Source: Macrococcus carouselicus
GTDB taxonomy: Bacteria; Bacillota; Bacilli; Staphylococcales; Staphylococcaceae
Length of the DNA stretch: 64,000 nt
NCBI RefSeq assembly: GCF_004359515.1
Contig: NZ_SCWD01000001.1
Coordinates: 372,001 to 436,000 of the forward strand
Direction: 5' to 3'
Shown: piece after piece, positions 34,594-44,020 of the stretch
How positions within the stretch are numbered: the stretch's first letter is position 1
How the letters are laid out: the number at the start of each line of letters is the position of its first letter
Translations under genes and position numbers: made by a program
Notes under the pieces: generated by a model
What the model was told of the DNA's origin: nothing
What the model saw: only the letters and a program-made list of their open reading frames with translations
Database searches by the model: none

Positions 34594-36961
34594 TGTAGTC
34601 GTTGATGTCAATGCAAAACGCGTTGACAAGTTGTTTGATTACGAGGTACCCGCTGAGCTCGCTTCGATTATGAAAGTCGGCATGCGAGTCGTTGTGCCTT
34701 TCGGTCCCCGTAAGATACAGGGCTATATCATTGAGCTGGTGGACAGGAACCACGAGAAGGCATTGAAACCTATTCTCCATATCCAGGATATGACGCCTGA
34801 ACTGAATACGGAACTCATCAGGCTCAGTGAATGGATGCAGACGACCCATATCGCCAAACGGATTGCTGTCCTTGATATTATGCTGCCACGCGCCGTGAAG
34901 GGCAAGTATCATAAGGTGTACCGGCTGGAGGAGCCTGAGGAGGTCAGTGATGAACTGTATCAGCTGTTCAGCCAGAACAGGGTCCGCATCAGTTCACTGT
35001 CAGCTGATCAGCTTGCGGCACTTAAGCCTTATGTGGAAGCGGGCGTCATCACTGAAGACGTGGAGGTCAGACAGCAGCAGAAAGTGAAGACACAAAAAGC
35101 AGTGGAACTGTGTGATATCAACCTGGATACAGCGCTTGAAGCTCTGCGCAGCGATAAGCAGAAAGCCTGTTTATTGATGCTCGCAGACGAGGGTGTTCTG
35201 ACGCTGAAAGAACTGAAGGAACGTGATTTCTCAGCTGCAGTGGTGAACGGCCTCGTCAAGAAGGAACTGGTAAGAAAAATCGATATCGAAGACACCCGCG
35301 ACCCTTACCAGCACCGTGAATTTCTGCAGGACGGGAAAAAGGTCTTAAGAGACGAGCAGCAGACCGCCTATGATGAAATCAGCGGTGCGGTAGCTGCCGG
35401 GAAAAATGAGGTCTTTCTGCTGCACGGTATTACGGGCAGCGGTAAGACGGAAGTCTATCTGCAGACGATTGCGGATGTGCTGGACAATGGGCAGACGGCC
35501 CTGATGCTGGTACCTGAGATTGCACTGACACCGCAGATGGTCGAGCGTTTCAAAGCACGTTTCGGTGACCGGGTCGCTGTTATGCATTCAGGTCTTAGTA
35601 TGGGAGAACGCTACGATGAATGGCGCAAGATCAGAAAAGGCGAAGCACGTGTCTGTGTCGGTGCCCGCTCCAGTGTCTTTGCGCCGTTTGAGAATCTCGG
35701 CCTGATCATCATCGACGAGGAACATGAGGCAAGCTACAAGCAGGAGGATTACCCCCGCTATCACGCCAGGGACATTGCAATGTGGCGCGGCGAATATAAC
35801 AGCTGCCCGGTTATCCTGGGGAGTGCAACACCGTCACTCGAGAGTTATGCCCGCGCAGAAAAAGGGGTCTATCGACTGTTGACCCTGTCCAGACGTGCCA
35901 ATCAGTTTCCGGTGCCTTCTGTCAATGTCGTCAATATGCGTGATGAACTGGCAGCGGGCAACCGTTCCATGTTCTCAGCGGAACTCACGCAGGCGATCAA
36001 TGACCGGATACAGAAAGGGGAGCAGATTGTGCTGTTTCTGAACAGACGGGGGCATGCTCAGTTCCTGCTCTGCCGTGACTGTGGTCATGTGCCGAACTGT
36101 CCGAACTGTGATATCAGTCTGACCTATCATAAAGTCACTGATGAACTGAAGTGCCACTACTGCGGGCATAAGGAATATAAACCGGTCACCTGTCCGAACT
36201 GTGACAGCGAGCATATTCGTGAGATGGGGGTCGGTACGCAGAAAGTAGAGGAACTGATCTATCAGCACTTCGACGGCGCGAAGGTCATCCGTATGGATAA
36301 TGACACAACGTCTCGCAAGGGTGCCCACGAGCAGCTCCTGGATAAGTTCAGGGATCAGGAGGCGAATATTCTCCTCGGTACACAGATGATCGCCAAAGGA
36401 CTGGACTTCCCGAATATCACACTTGTCGGGGTACTGAATGCGGACACGATGCTGAACCTGCCTGACTTCAGAAGCAGCGAGCGGACGTTCCAGCTGCTGA
36501 CACAGGTTGCGGGCCGTGCGGGACGGGCTGACAAAGAAGGACACGTCATCATCCAGACCTATAACCCTGAGCATTATGCCATACAGTACGCGAAGAACAA
36601 CGATTACACCGGTTTCTATAAGGAAGAGATGAACTACAGAAGAATCGGTAAATATCCGCCTTACTATTATCTCGTCAATCTGATCTTCAGTCATACAGAT
36701 ATGAAGGAGGTACTGCTGGAGAGCAAGCATATTCATCAGACGCTGCTCCATCATCTGTCCCCCTCCAGCTATGTTCTCGGTCCGGCACCGTGCGCCATAG
36801 CAAGAATCAACAACCAGTACCGGTTCCAGATCATCATCAAGTTCAAGAGTGAGCCCGAACTGCTGCAGGCACTCACTTATCTGGATGACTATTATTATGA
36901 GAAGTTCGTCAAAAATAAATTCAATTTAAGCATCGATATCAATCCTCAGATGCTGATGTAA
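34583..36961 (+). CDS. priA: Primosomal replication-restart helicase PriA
   Basis: 3'-5' superfamily 2 helicase that reloads the replisome at stalled forks; 792 aa. The N-terminal DNA-binding domain begins MYASVVVDVNAKRVDKLFDY. Walker A GITGSGKTEVYLQT and DEEH follow. A zinc-binding region with eight cysteines reads CRDCGHVPNCPNC ... CHYCGHKEY ... CPNCDS. The GTG at 34574 would add three residues; I prefer the ATG at 34583 because the family usually begins at this point. It overlaps coaBC by 11 bases. Confidence 0.96.
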   Translation: MYASVVVDVNAKRVDKLFDYEVPAELASIMKVGMRVVVPFGPRKIQGYIIELVDRNHEKALKPILHIQDMTPELNTELIRLSEWMQTTHIAKRIAVLDIMLPRAVKGKYHKVYRLEEPEEVSDELYQLFSQNRVRISSLSADQLAALKPYVEAGVITEDVEVRQQQKVKTQKAVELCDINLDTALEALRSDKQKACLLMLADEGVLTLKELKERDFSAAVVNGLVKKELVRKIDIEDTRDPYQHREFLQDGKKVLRDEQQTAYDEISGAVAAGKNEVFLLHGITGSGKTEVYLQTIADVLDNGQTALMLVPEIALTPQMVERFKARFGDRVAVMHSGLSMGERYDEWRKIRKGEARVCVGARSSVFAPFENLGLIIIDEEHEASYKQEDYPRYHARDIAMWRGEYNSCPVILGSATPSLESYARAEKGVYRLLTLSRRANQFPVPSVNVVNMRDELAAGNRSMFSAELTQAINDRIQKGEQIVLFLNRRGHAQFLLCRDCGHVPNCPNCDISLTYHKVTDELKCHYCGHKEYKPVTCPNCDSEHIREMGVGTQKVEELIYQHFDGAKVIRMDNDTTSRKGAHEQLLDKFRDQEANILLGTQMIAKGLDFPNITLVGVLNADTMLNLPDFRSSERTFQLLTQVAGRAGRADKEGHVIIQTYNPEHYAIQYAKNNDYTGFYKEEMNYRRIGKYPPYYYLVNLIFSHTDMKEVLLESKHIHQTLLHHLSPSSYVLGPAPCAIARINNQYRFQIIIKFKSEPELLQALTYLDDYYYEKFVKNKFNLSIDINPQMLM

Positions 36962-36966
36962 GAATG

Positions 36967-36993
36967 CCTTGTTCATAGAACAAGGTGTTTTTG
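36967..36993 (+). terminator. Rho-independent terminator after priA
   Basis: CCTTGTTC pairs with GAACAAGG across ATA, followed by TGTTTTTG. Confidence 0.85.
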
Positions 36994-36998
36994 TTTAC

Positions 36999-37028
36999 TT
37001 GCTATCGTGCTGCACTTTACCTTATACT
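36999..37028 (+). promoter_or_regulatory. Candidate promoter of the def-fmt-rsmB-rlmN-prpC-prkC run
   Basis: TTGCTA (36999-37004), an 18-base spacer and TATACT (37023-37028) stand 35 bases upstream of def, directly after the priA terminator. Confidence 0.5.
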
Positions 37029-37063
37029 AATATGATGCATATATAACGGTAGGAGGTCATAAG

Positions 37064-37549
37064 ATGACTATTAAAAAAATGATCGATCAGAATCATCAAT
37101 TACTGCACCGGGAAGTGAAGGATGTCACGAAATTTGATCACTCTCTTCGTCAGCTGATCACAGATCTGGAAGACACGATGTTCGATAAGGACGGTGTAGG
37201 GATTGCAGCGCCTCAGATCGGTGTCGACCTGAAAGTGGCGCTTGTTGATATGGAGGAGGACGGCATTCTGCAGCTGGTGAATCCGGTCATCACTTTCTAC
37301 TCAGAGGAGATGGAGACGGACATTGAGGGTTGTCTCAGCCTGCCTGATGTTTTCGGAGAAGTACCGAGAAGTGTTAAAATAGAAGTGAGAGCAAATGATC
37401 TGCATGGCAACATAGTGGAAATGACGGCATTCGATGATATCGCCCGTGTGATTCAGCACGAGGTCGACCATCTGTATGGACACCTGTTCACGGAGAAAAT
37501 GACCCGCACCGTCAGTCTTGAGGAACTGGAGGAGATGTATAATGACTAG
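37064..37549 (+). CDS. def: Peptide deformylase
   Basis: Metallo-hydrolase that removes N-terminal formyl groups; 161 aa. All three motifs are intact: [10 protein letters not shown] (residues 44-53), EGCLSLP with metal ligand C90, and QHEVDH with H132, E133 and H136. It is therefore likely active. The ATG has GGAGGTCATAAG in front. It overlaps fmt by 8 bases, which couples formyl removal with formyl addition. Confidence 0.96.
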   Translation: MTIKKMIDQNHQLLHREVKDVTKFDHSLRQLITDLEDTMFDKDGVGIAAPQIGVDLKVALVDMEEDGILQLVNPVITFYSEEMETDIEGCLSLPDVFGEVPRSVKIEVRANDLHGNIVEMTAFDDIARVIQHEVDHLYGHLFTEKMTRTVSLEELEEMYND

Positions 37550-38468
37550 AATCGTCTTTATGGGAACACCTGATTTTTCATGTCCGATACTTGAAGCAGT
37601 AGCACGTGCCTATGAGGTGACAGCCGTTGTGACACAGCCTGATAAACCCGTGGGCCGCAAAAAAATCATGACGCCGCCGCCGGTCAAGCAGACAGCTGAG
37701 AAGCTTGGTCTTGAAGTACTGCAGCCGGTGAAACTGAATGGTTCAGAGGAGATGGAACGGATTATCGCCTTGCAGCCTGACCTGATTATTACAGCTGCTT
37801 ACGGACAGCTGCTGCCGGAACGGCTTCTGGAGGCGCCTGAACTCGGCTGTATCAATGTTCATGCGAGTCTGCTGCCGAAATACCGCGGCGGGGCACCGAT
37901 TCATTACTCCATCATACAGGGAGAAGAGGAGACCGGCGTCTCCATCATGTATATGGCGAAAAAACTGGATGCAGGCGACGTCATCAGTCAGCGTGCTATT
38001 CCGATTGAAGAAAAAGATAATGTCGGGACGATGCATGATAAACTGTCATCTTTAGGTGTTGAGCTGCTGCTTGAGACATTACCGAGTATTAAAGACGGCA
38101 CAAACGAACGTACAGAGCAGGATGACAGTCAGGCTACATTTGCGTCCAACATCAGCCGTGCCGATGAACGGGTGACATTCGACCGTCCCACAGCCGTTGT
38201 TCATAACCACATCCGAGGACTGTCACCGTGGCCGGTCGGTTATGCAAAGCTGTGCGGCCAGAATATGAAATTCTGGGCGGCAGAGCGGGCAGAGGGACAC
38301 GGAGAACCGGGTGTCATTCTTGAAGCGAATAAAGAAGGACTGCTCGTTGCAACAAGCGACGGCGCTGTGCGGCTGACGGAGATTCAGCCCGCCGGTAAGA
38401 AGCGGATGCGTGCCGGAGATTTTGCTGCCGGCCGCCAGGACCTGAGAGGAATGGTGTTCAATGGATAA
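37542..38468 (+). CDS. fmt: Methionyl-tRNA formyltransferase
   Basis: Formylates initiator Met-tRNA; 308 aa. The formyl-folate site is in [20 protein letters not shown] (about residues 105-124), and the C-terminal domain contacts tRNA. The ATG at 37542 follows GGAGGAGATGTATA; the upstream ATG at 37518 lies within def without a site. It overlaps rsmB by 8 bases. Confidence 0.97.
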   Translation: MTRIVFMGTPDFSCPILEAVARAYEVTAVVTQPDKPVGRKKIMTPPPVKQTAEKLGLEVLQPVKLNGSEEMERIIALQPDLIITAAYGQLLPERLLEAPELGCINVHASLLPKYRGGAPIHYSIIQGEEETGVSIMYMAKKLDAGDVISQRAIPIEEKDNVGTMHDKLSSLGVELLLETLPSIKDGTNERTEQDDSQATFASNISRADERVTFDRPTAVVHNHIRGLSPWPVGYAKLCGQNMKFWAAERAEGHGEPGVILEANKEGLLVATSDGAVRLTEIQPAGKKRMRAGDFAAGRQDLRGMVFNG

Positions 38469-39765
38469 GAACGTCAGATATGTCGCACTGGAGATTCTGG
38501 ATGATGTCCTGACAGAAGGCGGCTACAGCAATCTGCTGATCAACGATGCCATCAAGCATGACAAAGTGGAGGAGAAGGATAGAGCTCTGCTCACTGAACT
38601 GGTCTACGGCACGCTGCAGCACAAACTGACACTTGAATACTATATCGAACCGTTCATCAAAGCGAATGTGAAAGGATGGATGAGACGACTGCTGATGATG
38701 AGCGTCTATCAGGCCATCTTCCTCACTAAAATTCCGGACCATGCGATCATCAACGAAGCGGTGGAGATCACAAAAAGACGGGGCAGTGTCACGGGTGCGA
38801 AGACGATGAACGCAATTCTGCGCAACTTTCAGCGCAGTGAGCTGCGTCCGCTGAGTGATATCAAGGATGACTTGAAACGCCTCAGCATTGAGACGAGTAC
38901 ACCGCTCTGGCTGGTCAAGCACTGGAAGACGCATTTCGGTCTGGAAGTGACCGAGAAGATCTGTCGTAATCTGCTGGAACGTCCTGATACAAGTGTCCGC
39001 GTCAATACGACCCGGCTGTCAGTGGACGATGCCATCAATCGTCTTGAAGCTGATGGCTACCAGGTGACACAATCCGCTGTCGTTCCTGAATGTCTCTTTA
39101 TCGAGGGACCGCCGATTGTCCAGACGAGACTGTTCAAAGATGGTCTCGTGTCGATCCAGGATGCATCGAGTATGCTTGTGGCCCATATCATGGCGCCTGA
39201 GCCGGGAGACGAGATTCTTGATACCTGCAGCGCACCGGGCGGTAAGACCTGTCATATGGCGGAGAAGCTGAATGGCACCGGCCATATCGATGCGCATGAT
39301 ATACATGAACATAAGCTGGATCTGATCGACTTCAATCTGCGCAAGCTGCGTCTTTATAATGTCGATATCTCGCTGCATGATGCAAGGGCGCCGTTTGAAA
39401 AGGTGTACGACAAAGTCCTGGTCGATGCACCGTGCTCCGGCCTCGGCGTCGCGAAACGCAAACCTGAGATCAAATATGAGAAAACAGCGAAGGATATCGA
39501 TAATCTGTGGCCGCTGCAGCTGGATATTCTGAAAAATGCAGCTGCAGCAGTTAAACCAGGTGGCCTGCTTATCTATTCGACGTGTACAATAGAACAGATG
39601 GAAAATGAAAATGTCGTCTACTCATTCATTAAGGAAAACAAGGACTTTGAAATAGAACCGATCGAGCTCGGAGGAGAAACGCATAAGACGCTGCAGATAT
39701 TGCCGCATGACTTCAATGCTGATGGTTTCTTTATCGCGAAGCTCAGAAGAAAGGACGTGTCATAA
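38461..39765 (+). CDS. rsmB: 16S rRNA (cytosine-967-C5)-methyltransferase
   Basis: RsmB/Sun family enzyme of 434 aa. The N-terminal NusB-like domain (about residues 1-130) is followed by a SAM-dependent methyltransferase core. The SAM motif is [15 protein letters not shown], and the two catalytic-cysteine regions are DAPCSGLG and [13 protein letters not shown]. The stop shares one base with the rlmN start (TAATG). Confidence 0.95.
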   Translation: MDKNVRYVALEILDDVLTEGGYSNLLINDAIKHDKVEEKDRALLTELVYGTLQHKLTLEYYIEPFIKANVKGWMRRLLMMSVYQAIFLTKIPDHAIINEAVEITKRRGSVTGAKTMNAILRNFQRSELRPLSDIKDDLKRLSIETSTPLWLVKHWKTHFGLEVTEKICRNLLERPDTSVRVNTTRLSVDDAINRLEADGYQVTQSAVVPECLFIEGPPIVQTRLFKDGLVSIQDASSMLVAHIMAPEPGDEILDTCSAPGGKTCHMAEKLNGTGHIDAHDIHEHKLDLIDFNLRKLRLYNVDISLHDARAPFEKVYDKVLVDAPCSGLGVAKRKPEIKYEKTAKDIDNLWPLQLDILKNAAAAVKPGGLLIYSTCTIEQMENENVVYSFIKENKDFEIEPIELGGETHKTLQILPHDFNADGFFIAKLRRKDVS

Positions 39766-40856
39766 TGGCATTGCTTGAAAAAAAGAAAAATAAGTTTTTA
39801 CCGAATTTTGAAAAACCGTCCATCTACTCTCTGCAGCTGGGTGAGCTGAAAGACTGGCTCGCTGATCACAGCCAGCAGGGCTTCCGTGCGAAGCAGATCT
39901 TTGACTGGCTTTACGTCAAACGTGTCTCTTCATTTGAAGAGATGACGAACTTATCAAAGGAACTGCGTGAATTACTGGCGGACAACTTCGTGATGACAAC
40001 ACTGAAAACTGTCGTCAAACAGGAAAGTAAGGACGGGACGATTAAATTCCTGTTCGAATTACAGGATGGTTATACGATTGAGACCGTACTTATGCGCCAT
40101 GACTACGGGAACTCAGTCTGTGTGACGACTCAGGTCGGCTGCCGTATCGGCTGTACATTCTGCGCAAGTACGCTAGGGGGACTGAAACGTAACCTGGAAG
40201 CGGGGGAAATCGTCGCGCAGGTCCTGAAAGTGCAGATGGCACTTGACGAGACAGAAGAACGTGTCAGCCATGTCGTCATCATGGGTATCGGCGAACCTTT
40301 TGAGAACTACGATGAGATGATGGACTTTCTGAAGATCATCAATCATGATAACGGGCTGAATATCGGGGCACGTCATATCACTGTATCGACTTCAGGTGTC
40401 GTACCGCGTATCTATGACTTCGCTGATGAGGAGCTGCAGATCAACTTTGCTCTCAGCCTGCATGCAGCGGATAACGATGTGCGTTCAAGACTGATGCCGA
40501 TCAACCGTGCCTATGACCTGGATAAGCTGATGCCTGCCATTGAGTACTATACTGAGAAGACCGGCCGCCGTATCACATTTGAATACGGTCTGTTCGGCGG
40601 TGTCAATGACCAGGTGCATCACGCCCGTGAACTTGCGAAGCTGATTAAACATCTCAACTGTCACGTCAATCTGATTCCGGTCAACCATGTACCCGAACGT
40701 GATTATGTCCGTACACCGAAGGAAGATATATTCAAGTTTGAGAAAGAACTGAAGCGTCACGGTATCAATGCAACCATCCGACGTGAGCATGGATCAGATA
40801 TCGATGCAGCATGTGGACAGTTAAGAGCGAAAGAACGTCAGGAAGAAACGAGGTAG
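39765..40856 (+). CDS. rlmN: 23S rRNA (adenine-2503-C2)-methyltransferase RlmN
   Basis: Radical SAM enzyme that methylates A2503 of 23S rRNA, and in some species tRNA; 363 aa. The 4Fe-4S motif is [12 protein letters not shown] (about residues 124-135), and the late AACGQL carries the resolving cysteine. It lacks any feature that would mark it as the resistance variant Cfr, and its syntenic place supports housekeeping RlmN. Confidence 0.96.
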   Translation: MALLEKKKNKFLPNFEKPSIYSLQLGELKDWLADHSQQGFRAKQIFDWLYVKRVSSFEEMTNLSKELRELLADNFVMTTLKTVVKQESKDGTIKFLFELQDGYTIETVLMRHDYGNSVCVTTQVGCRIGCTFCASTLGGLKRNLEAGEIVAQVLKVQMALDETEERVSHVVIMGIGEPFENYDEMMDFLKIINHDNGLNIGARHITVSTSGVVPRIYDFADEELQINFALSLHAADNDVRSRLMPINRAYDLDKLMPAIEYYTEKTGRRITFEYGLFGGVNDQVHHARELAKLIKHLNCHVNLIPVNHVPERDYVRTPKEDIFKFEKELKRHGINATIRREHGSDIDAACGQLRAKERQEETR

Positions 40857-40861
40857 AGAGG

Positions 40862-41599
40862 ATGGAGGCACGCTTTTTTACAGAGCTCGGATATGCACGT
40901 GACCGCAATGAAGATGCAGGGGGTGTCTTCATCAATCATACGGGTCAGAAAATGCTCGTCATCTGTGATGGGATGGGCGGTCATAACAGCGGCGATATTG
41001 CGAGTCAGTTTGTTGCCGCGCGACTGAAGCAACATTTTGAAAGTGAGAATCTGATTGAGTTTCCTCAGGCAGAGGATTGGCTGAAACGGCATATCGCAGA
41101 CATCAACCGTGAGCTGTTTGACCAGGCGCATCGTCAGGATGAGAATAAGGGTATGGGGACGACACTTGTGGCTGCCCTGCTCTTTGATGATCATGTCGTT
41201 ATCGCGAATATCGGTGATTCCCGTAGTTATCTGATCAATGAGCGCGAAATGCGACAGATCACCATCGATCACACCTTCGTGCAGCATCTGGTGATGGCCG
41301 GAGAACTGACAAAAGAAGAAGCGGCCGCACATCCACAGCGCAACATCATCACTAAAGTGATGGGCACAGACCGCCATGTGATCCCGGATATCTTTACCTT
41401 CTCCCTTAGACGCTATAACTATCTGCTGTTATCGTCAGACGGTCTGACGGACTACGCCCCTGAGAAACCGCTGCATCAGCTGCTGATGCATGATATGCCT
41501 ATCAATGATAAAGGACAGGCACTGATTGATTTCGCACTGAACAGTCAAGTAAAAGACAATGTCTCTTTTGTGCTTTGTGAACTGGGAGGTCGTTATTGA
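40862..41599 (+). CDS. prpC: PP2C-type serine/threonine phosphatase
   Basis: Mn-dependent phosphatase that reverses PrkC phosphorylation (Stp1 in staphylococci); 245 aa, cytosolic. The metal motifs are present: RDRNEDAG near residue 13, CDGMGGHNSGD, GMGTT, NIGDSRSYL and SSDGLTDY. The ATG at 40862 follows GAGGTAGAGAGG and lies 5 bases after the rlmN stop. Its stop shares a base with prkC (TGATG), as is usual for this kinase-phosphatase pair. Confidence 0.96.
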   Translation: MEARFFTELGYARDRNEDAGGVFINHTGQKMLVICDGMGGHNSGDIASQFVAARLKQHFESENLIEFPQAEDWLKRHIADINRELFDQAHRQDENKGMGTTLVAALLFDDHVVIANIGDSRSYLINEREMRQITIDHTFVQHLVMAGELTKEEAAAHPQRNIITKVMGTDRHVIPDIFTFSLRRYNYLLLSSDGLTDYAPEKPLHQLLMHDMPINDKGQALIDFALNSQVKDNVSFVLCELGGRY

Positions 41600-43623
41600 T
41601 GCTTGGACAGATCATTGGTGAACGCTATCATCTTATCCAGCTGATCGGCGGCGGTGGGATGAGTCAGGTCTATCTGGCTGAAGATATGATTCTGAAGCAG
41701 CAGGTCGCTGTCAAAGTCATCTCAATTCCTGTGCATGACCGTGAACGCACGATTCAGCGATTCGAGCGTGAAGTTGAGAATGCGACGACGCTCAGTCATC
41801 CGAATATTGTCAAGGTGCTGGATGTGGAAGAGGATGACCGTCATTACTACTTGGTCATGGAATATATTAACGGACCGACTCTATCTGAGTATATACGCAA
41901 ACAAGGACGGCTCACTGTTGAGGAAGCGATTCTCTTCACGAAACAGATATTAAGAGGAATCGGTCATGCGCATCAGCATATGATCATTCACCGCGATATC
42001 AAACCGCAGAATATACTGATGACGGAAGATAAGGTGCTCAAAGTCACTGATTTCGGTATTGCCCGTGCACTGAGTGAGACAGCGATGACCCAGACGAATC
42101 ATATTATGGGTTCAGTCCATTATCTGTCTCCCGAACAGGCGAAGGGCAGAGATATTGATGAGTCTTCAGATATCTATGCGATCGGTGTCGTCGTGTATGA
42201 GATGCTGACCGGCAGCCCGCCGTTTGAAGGCGAGTCAGCAGTCAGCATCGCCATCAAACAGATTCAGGAGCCGGTGCCGCTTGTCACTGAATTGCGTGAT
42301 GACGTGCCGCAGAGTCTTGAGAATGTCATCATCAAGGCAACGATGAAAGAGAAATACAGCAGATATCGTACGACAGACGAGATGTACAGTGATCTTGCGA
42401 CAGTGCTGGACACGAAACGTCAGCAGGAAGAGCGCTTTAAAGTTGTTGAAGATCATACGATGGAGATACCTGTCGTCAAGACGCCGGTAACTGTCAGAGC
42501 GGCGCCTTCTGTTGCCGAACCGGTGAAGAAAGAGCCCAAAAAGAAAAATAGATTCCTGCTGCTCTTGCTGCCGCTCCTCACGCTCCTCTTACTGATGGGC
42601 GGTATTGTTGCCTATATGATGACACCGAAATCCAGCTTCATTCCTGAGGTCAGCGGAAAAACGGTTGCTGAAGGTGTATCTATGCTTGAAGAGGAGAACC
42701 TGAGAAAAGGCCGTGTAACAAGAGAATTCTCTGAGCAGTTTGCTGACGGCACGATCATCTCAACCACACCATCCGTCGGAGAAAAGGTCAAGGAATATAC
42801 GAAAATCAATCTTACCGTATCCAAAGGCAAAGAGACGTATGTCATCAAAGACTATAAAGGCCAGTATATAGAAGCTGTCAAAGAAAGTCTCTATAAAGCA
42901 GGTTTCAGTAAGGTGGTTGTTAAAGAAGAGACAAGCGACAAAAAGCCAGGTACGATTCTCAGTCAGGATGTGCCTGAAGGTCAGGAAGTGGAACCTGAGG
43001 ACACGTCGATTGAATTCAAGGTCTCTAAAGAGCCTGAGGATGTCTATATCGGCGATTTCGTAGGCCAGAACTACCGGACAGTCAAAAGTCAGCTGGAAGG
43101 ACAGGGATTCAGTGTCAGCATGAGTGGCTCATATTATGACGATGATATTGCAGCGGGCAATATTATCAGTCAGAGTGCCGGCAATACGAAGATGCAGAAG
43201 GGATCAGCCTTGAGCTTCGTCGTGTCTAAAGGTGTGAATCCTGAAAGTTCAACTGAGGAACCGGCAACAGAAGCACCCGCAACAGAAGTGCCGGAGACAG
43301 AGAAGCCGGCAACAGAAGCACCGGCAACCGAGAAACCGGTGACTGAGGCACCATCAGGTACTGTGAAAAATTATTCATCAACCGTTGTGGTACCGTACGG
43401 AGGCACATATGGCCAGACCTCAAAAAAAGGGAAACAGCAAGTCAGAATTTTTGTCGATGATAGAGATCACAGCAAGAATGAGGTCTTTCAATCATTTAAC
43501 ACGGCTGAAGACCGTACTGTAACAATACCCATGGTCATTAAAGAAGGTGAACAAGCTTCTTACCTCATCGAAGTGGACGGCAAAGTATTCCAGAGTGAAA
43601 CAATCAGATATGAAGATATATAA
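41599..43623 (+). CDS. prkC: PASTA-domain serine/threonine kinase PrkC (Stk1)
   Basis: Membrane kinase that senses muropeptides or lipid II and tunes cell-wall growth; 674 aa. The kinase domain is residues about 1-270, with GGGGMSQVY, catalytic lysine K39, HRDIKPQN and DFG. A transmembrane helix lies at about 317-340. Three PASTA domains follow (each ending with a SKG or SKE pattern), then an acidic TE/PA-rich linker of six five-residue repeats, and a C-terminal beta-rich domain of about 85 residues. The start is ATG 41599. The repeat linker is the unusual part. Confidence 0.96.
   Translation: MLGQIIGERYHLIQLIGGGGMSQVYLAEDMILKQQVAVKVISIPVHDRERTIQRFEREVENATTLSHPNIVKVLDVEEDDRHYYLVMEYINGPTLSEYIRKQGRLTVEEAILFTKQILRGIGHAHQHMIIHRDIKPQNILMTEDKVLKVTDFGIARALSETAMTQTNHIMGSVHYLSPEQAKGRDIDESSDIYAIGVVVYEMLTGSPPFEGESAVSIAIKQIQEPVPLVTELRDDVPQSLENVIIKATMKEKYSRYRTTDEMYSDLATVLDTKRQQEERFKVVEDHTMEIPVVKTPVTVRAAPSVAEPVKKEPKKKNRFLLLLLPLLTLLLLMGGIVAYMMTPKSSFIPEVSGKTVAEGVSMLEEENLRKGRVTREFSEQFADGTIISTTPSVGEKVKEYTKINLTVSKGKETYVIKDYKGQYIEAVKESLYKAGFSKVVVKEETSDKKPGTILSQDVPEGQEVEPEDTSIEFKVSKEPEDVYIGDFVGQNYRTVKSQLEGQGFSVSMSGSYYDDDIAAGNIISQSAGNTKMQKGSALSFVVSKGVNPESSTEEPATEAPATEVPETEKPATEAPATEKPVTEAPSGTVKNYSSTVVVPYGGTYGQTSKKGKQQVRIFVDDRDHSKNEVFQSFNTAEDRTVTIPMVIKEGEQASYLIEVDGKVFQSETIRYEDI
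43261..43350 (+). repeat. Six tandem 15-base repeats inside prkC
   Basis: Six units of about CCGGCAACAGAAGCA encode PATEA, PATEV, PETEK, PATEA, PATEK and PVTEA between the third PASTA domain and the C-terminal domain. Units 1 and 4 are identical at the DNA level, so the tract could change in copy number by slippage without breaking frame. Confidence 0.85.
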
Positions 43624-43654
43624 AAAATGGCTGTCAGCTGACAGCCATTTTTTT
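43622..43654. terminator. Bidirectional terminator between prkC and the PspC-like gene
   Basis: A perfect palindrome centred at 43637/43638 (core ATGGCTGTCAGCTGACAGCC), flanked by A and T runs, separates convergent genes. Confidence 0.9.
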
Positions 43655-43865
43655 AATATTCATCGGGATGGACTTCGGTCTCTGCAGGCACAAAAAATGA
43701 AATGATGAAGTAGAGAAAGAATGTCGGAATATGCACTGTTAAAAATGAGACAAGTAGGAAAATGACGCGGACCATTGAAGAATCCATATTCAGATAACGG
43801 GCCGTTCCACCAAGCAGGCCGGTCAGGTAACGGTCAGATGTTGAGCGGGTCAGTCTTTTCTTCAT
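43653..43865 (-). CDS. Small PspC-domain protein
   Basis: 70-aa protein with the PspC fold: RYLTGLLGGTARYLNMDSS and then VRVIFLLVSFL. One or two membrane helices span about 30-62. AAGGAGGGATTACGA precedes the ATG. In other bacteria PspC-domain proteins take part in membrane-stress responses; here nothing more can be assigned. It faces prkC tail to tail and opens the block absent between prkC and rsgA in staphylococci. Confidence 0.88.
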   Translation of the reverse strand: MKKRLTRSTSDRYLTGLLGGTARYLNMDSSMVRVIFLLVSFLTVHIPTFFLYFIISFFVPAETEVHPDEY

Positions 43866-43991
43866 TCGTAATCCCTCCTTTTTGTTTAGTTTAGATCAAA
43901 TAGATTGATTTTGCGAATGTTTACTATTTTTCAGAAAGATAGCGAAATGGATGTATGATAACGCGGACATTAGGGTAGTAGTTTATAGATA

Positions 43992-44007
43992 TAAAGTAGG
44001 TACTATA
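43992..44007. promoter_or_regulatory. Candidate operator upstream of the S41-like/P450 unit
   Basis: TAAAGTAGGTACTATA is an imperfect inverted repeat (TAAAGTA / TACTATA, 2-base spacer). It overlaps a TATAAA at 43990-43995 and ends next to the GGGGAGG ribosome-binding site. I know of no regulator with exactly this site. It resembles but does not match the FapR box, whose spacing is wider. Confidence 0.3.
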
Positions 44008-44020
44008 GGGGAGGTCAGCT

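Noticed and set aside
39765-40856. Cfr-type antibiotic-resistance methyltransferase
   Set aside because: Length and syntenic position are those of housekeeping RlmN, and there are no mobile elements nearby.
43261-43350. CRISPR-like or intergenic repeat array
   Set aside because: The repeats are contiguous 15-base units in frame within prkC, with no spacers.
43992-44007. FapR box in front of the P450 unit
   Set aside because: The half-sites resemble FapR's, but the spacer is 2 bases instead of 5, so it was kept only as an unidentified operator candidate.
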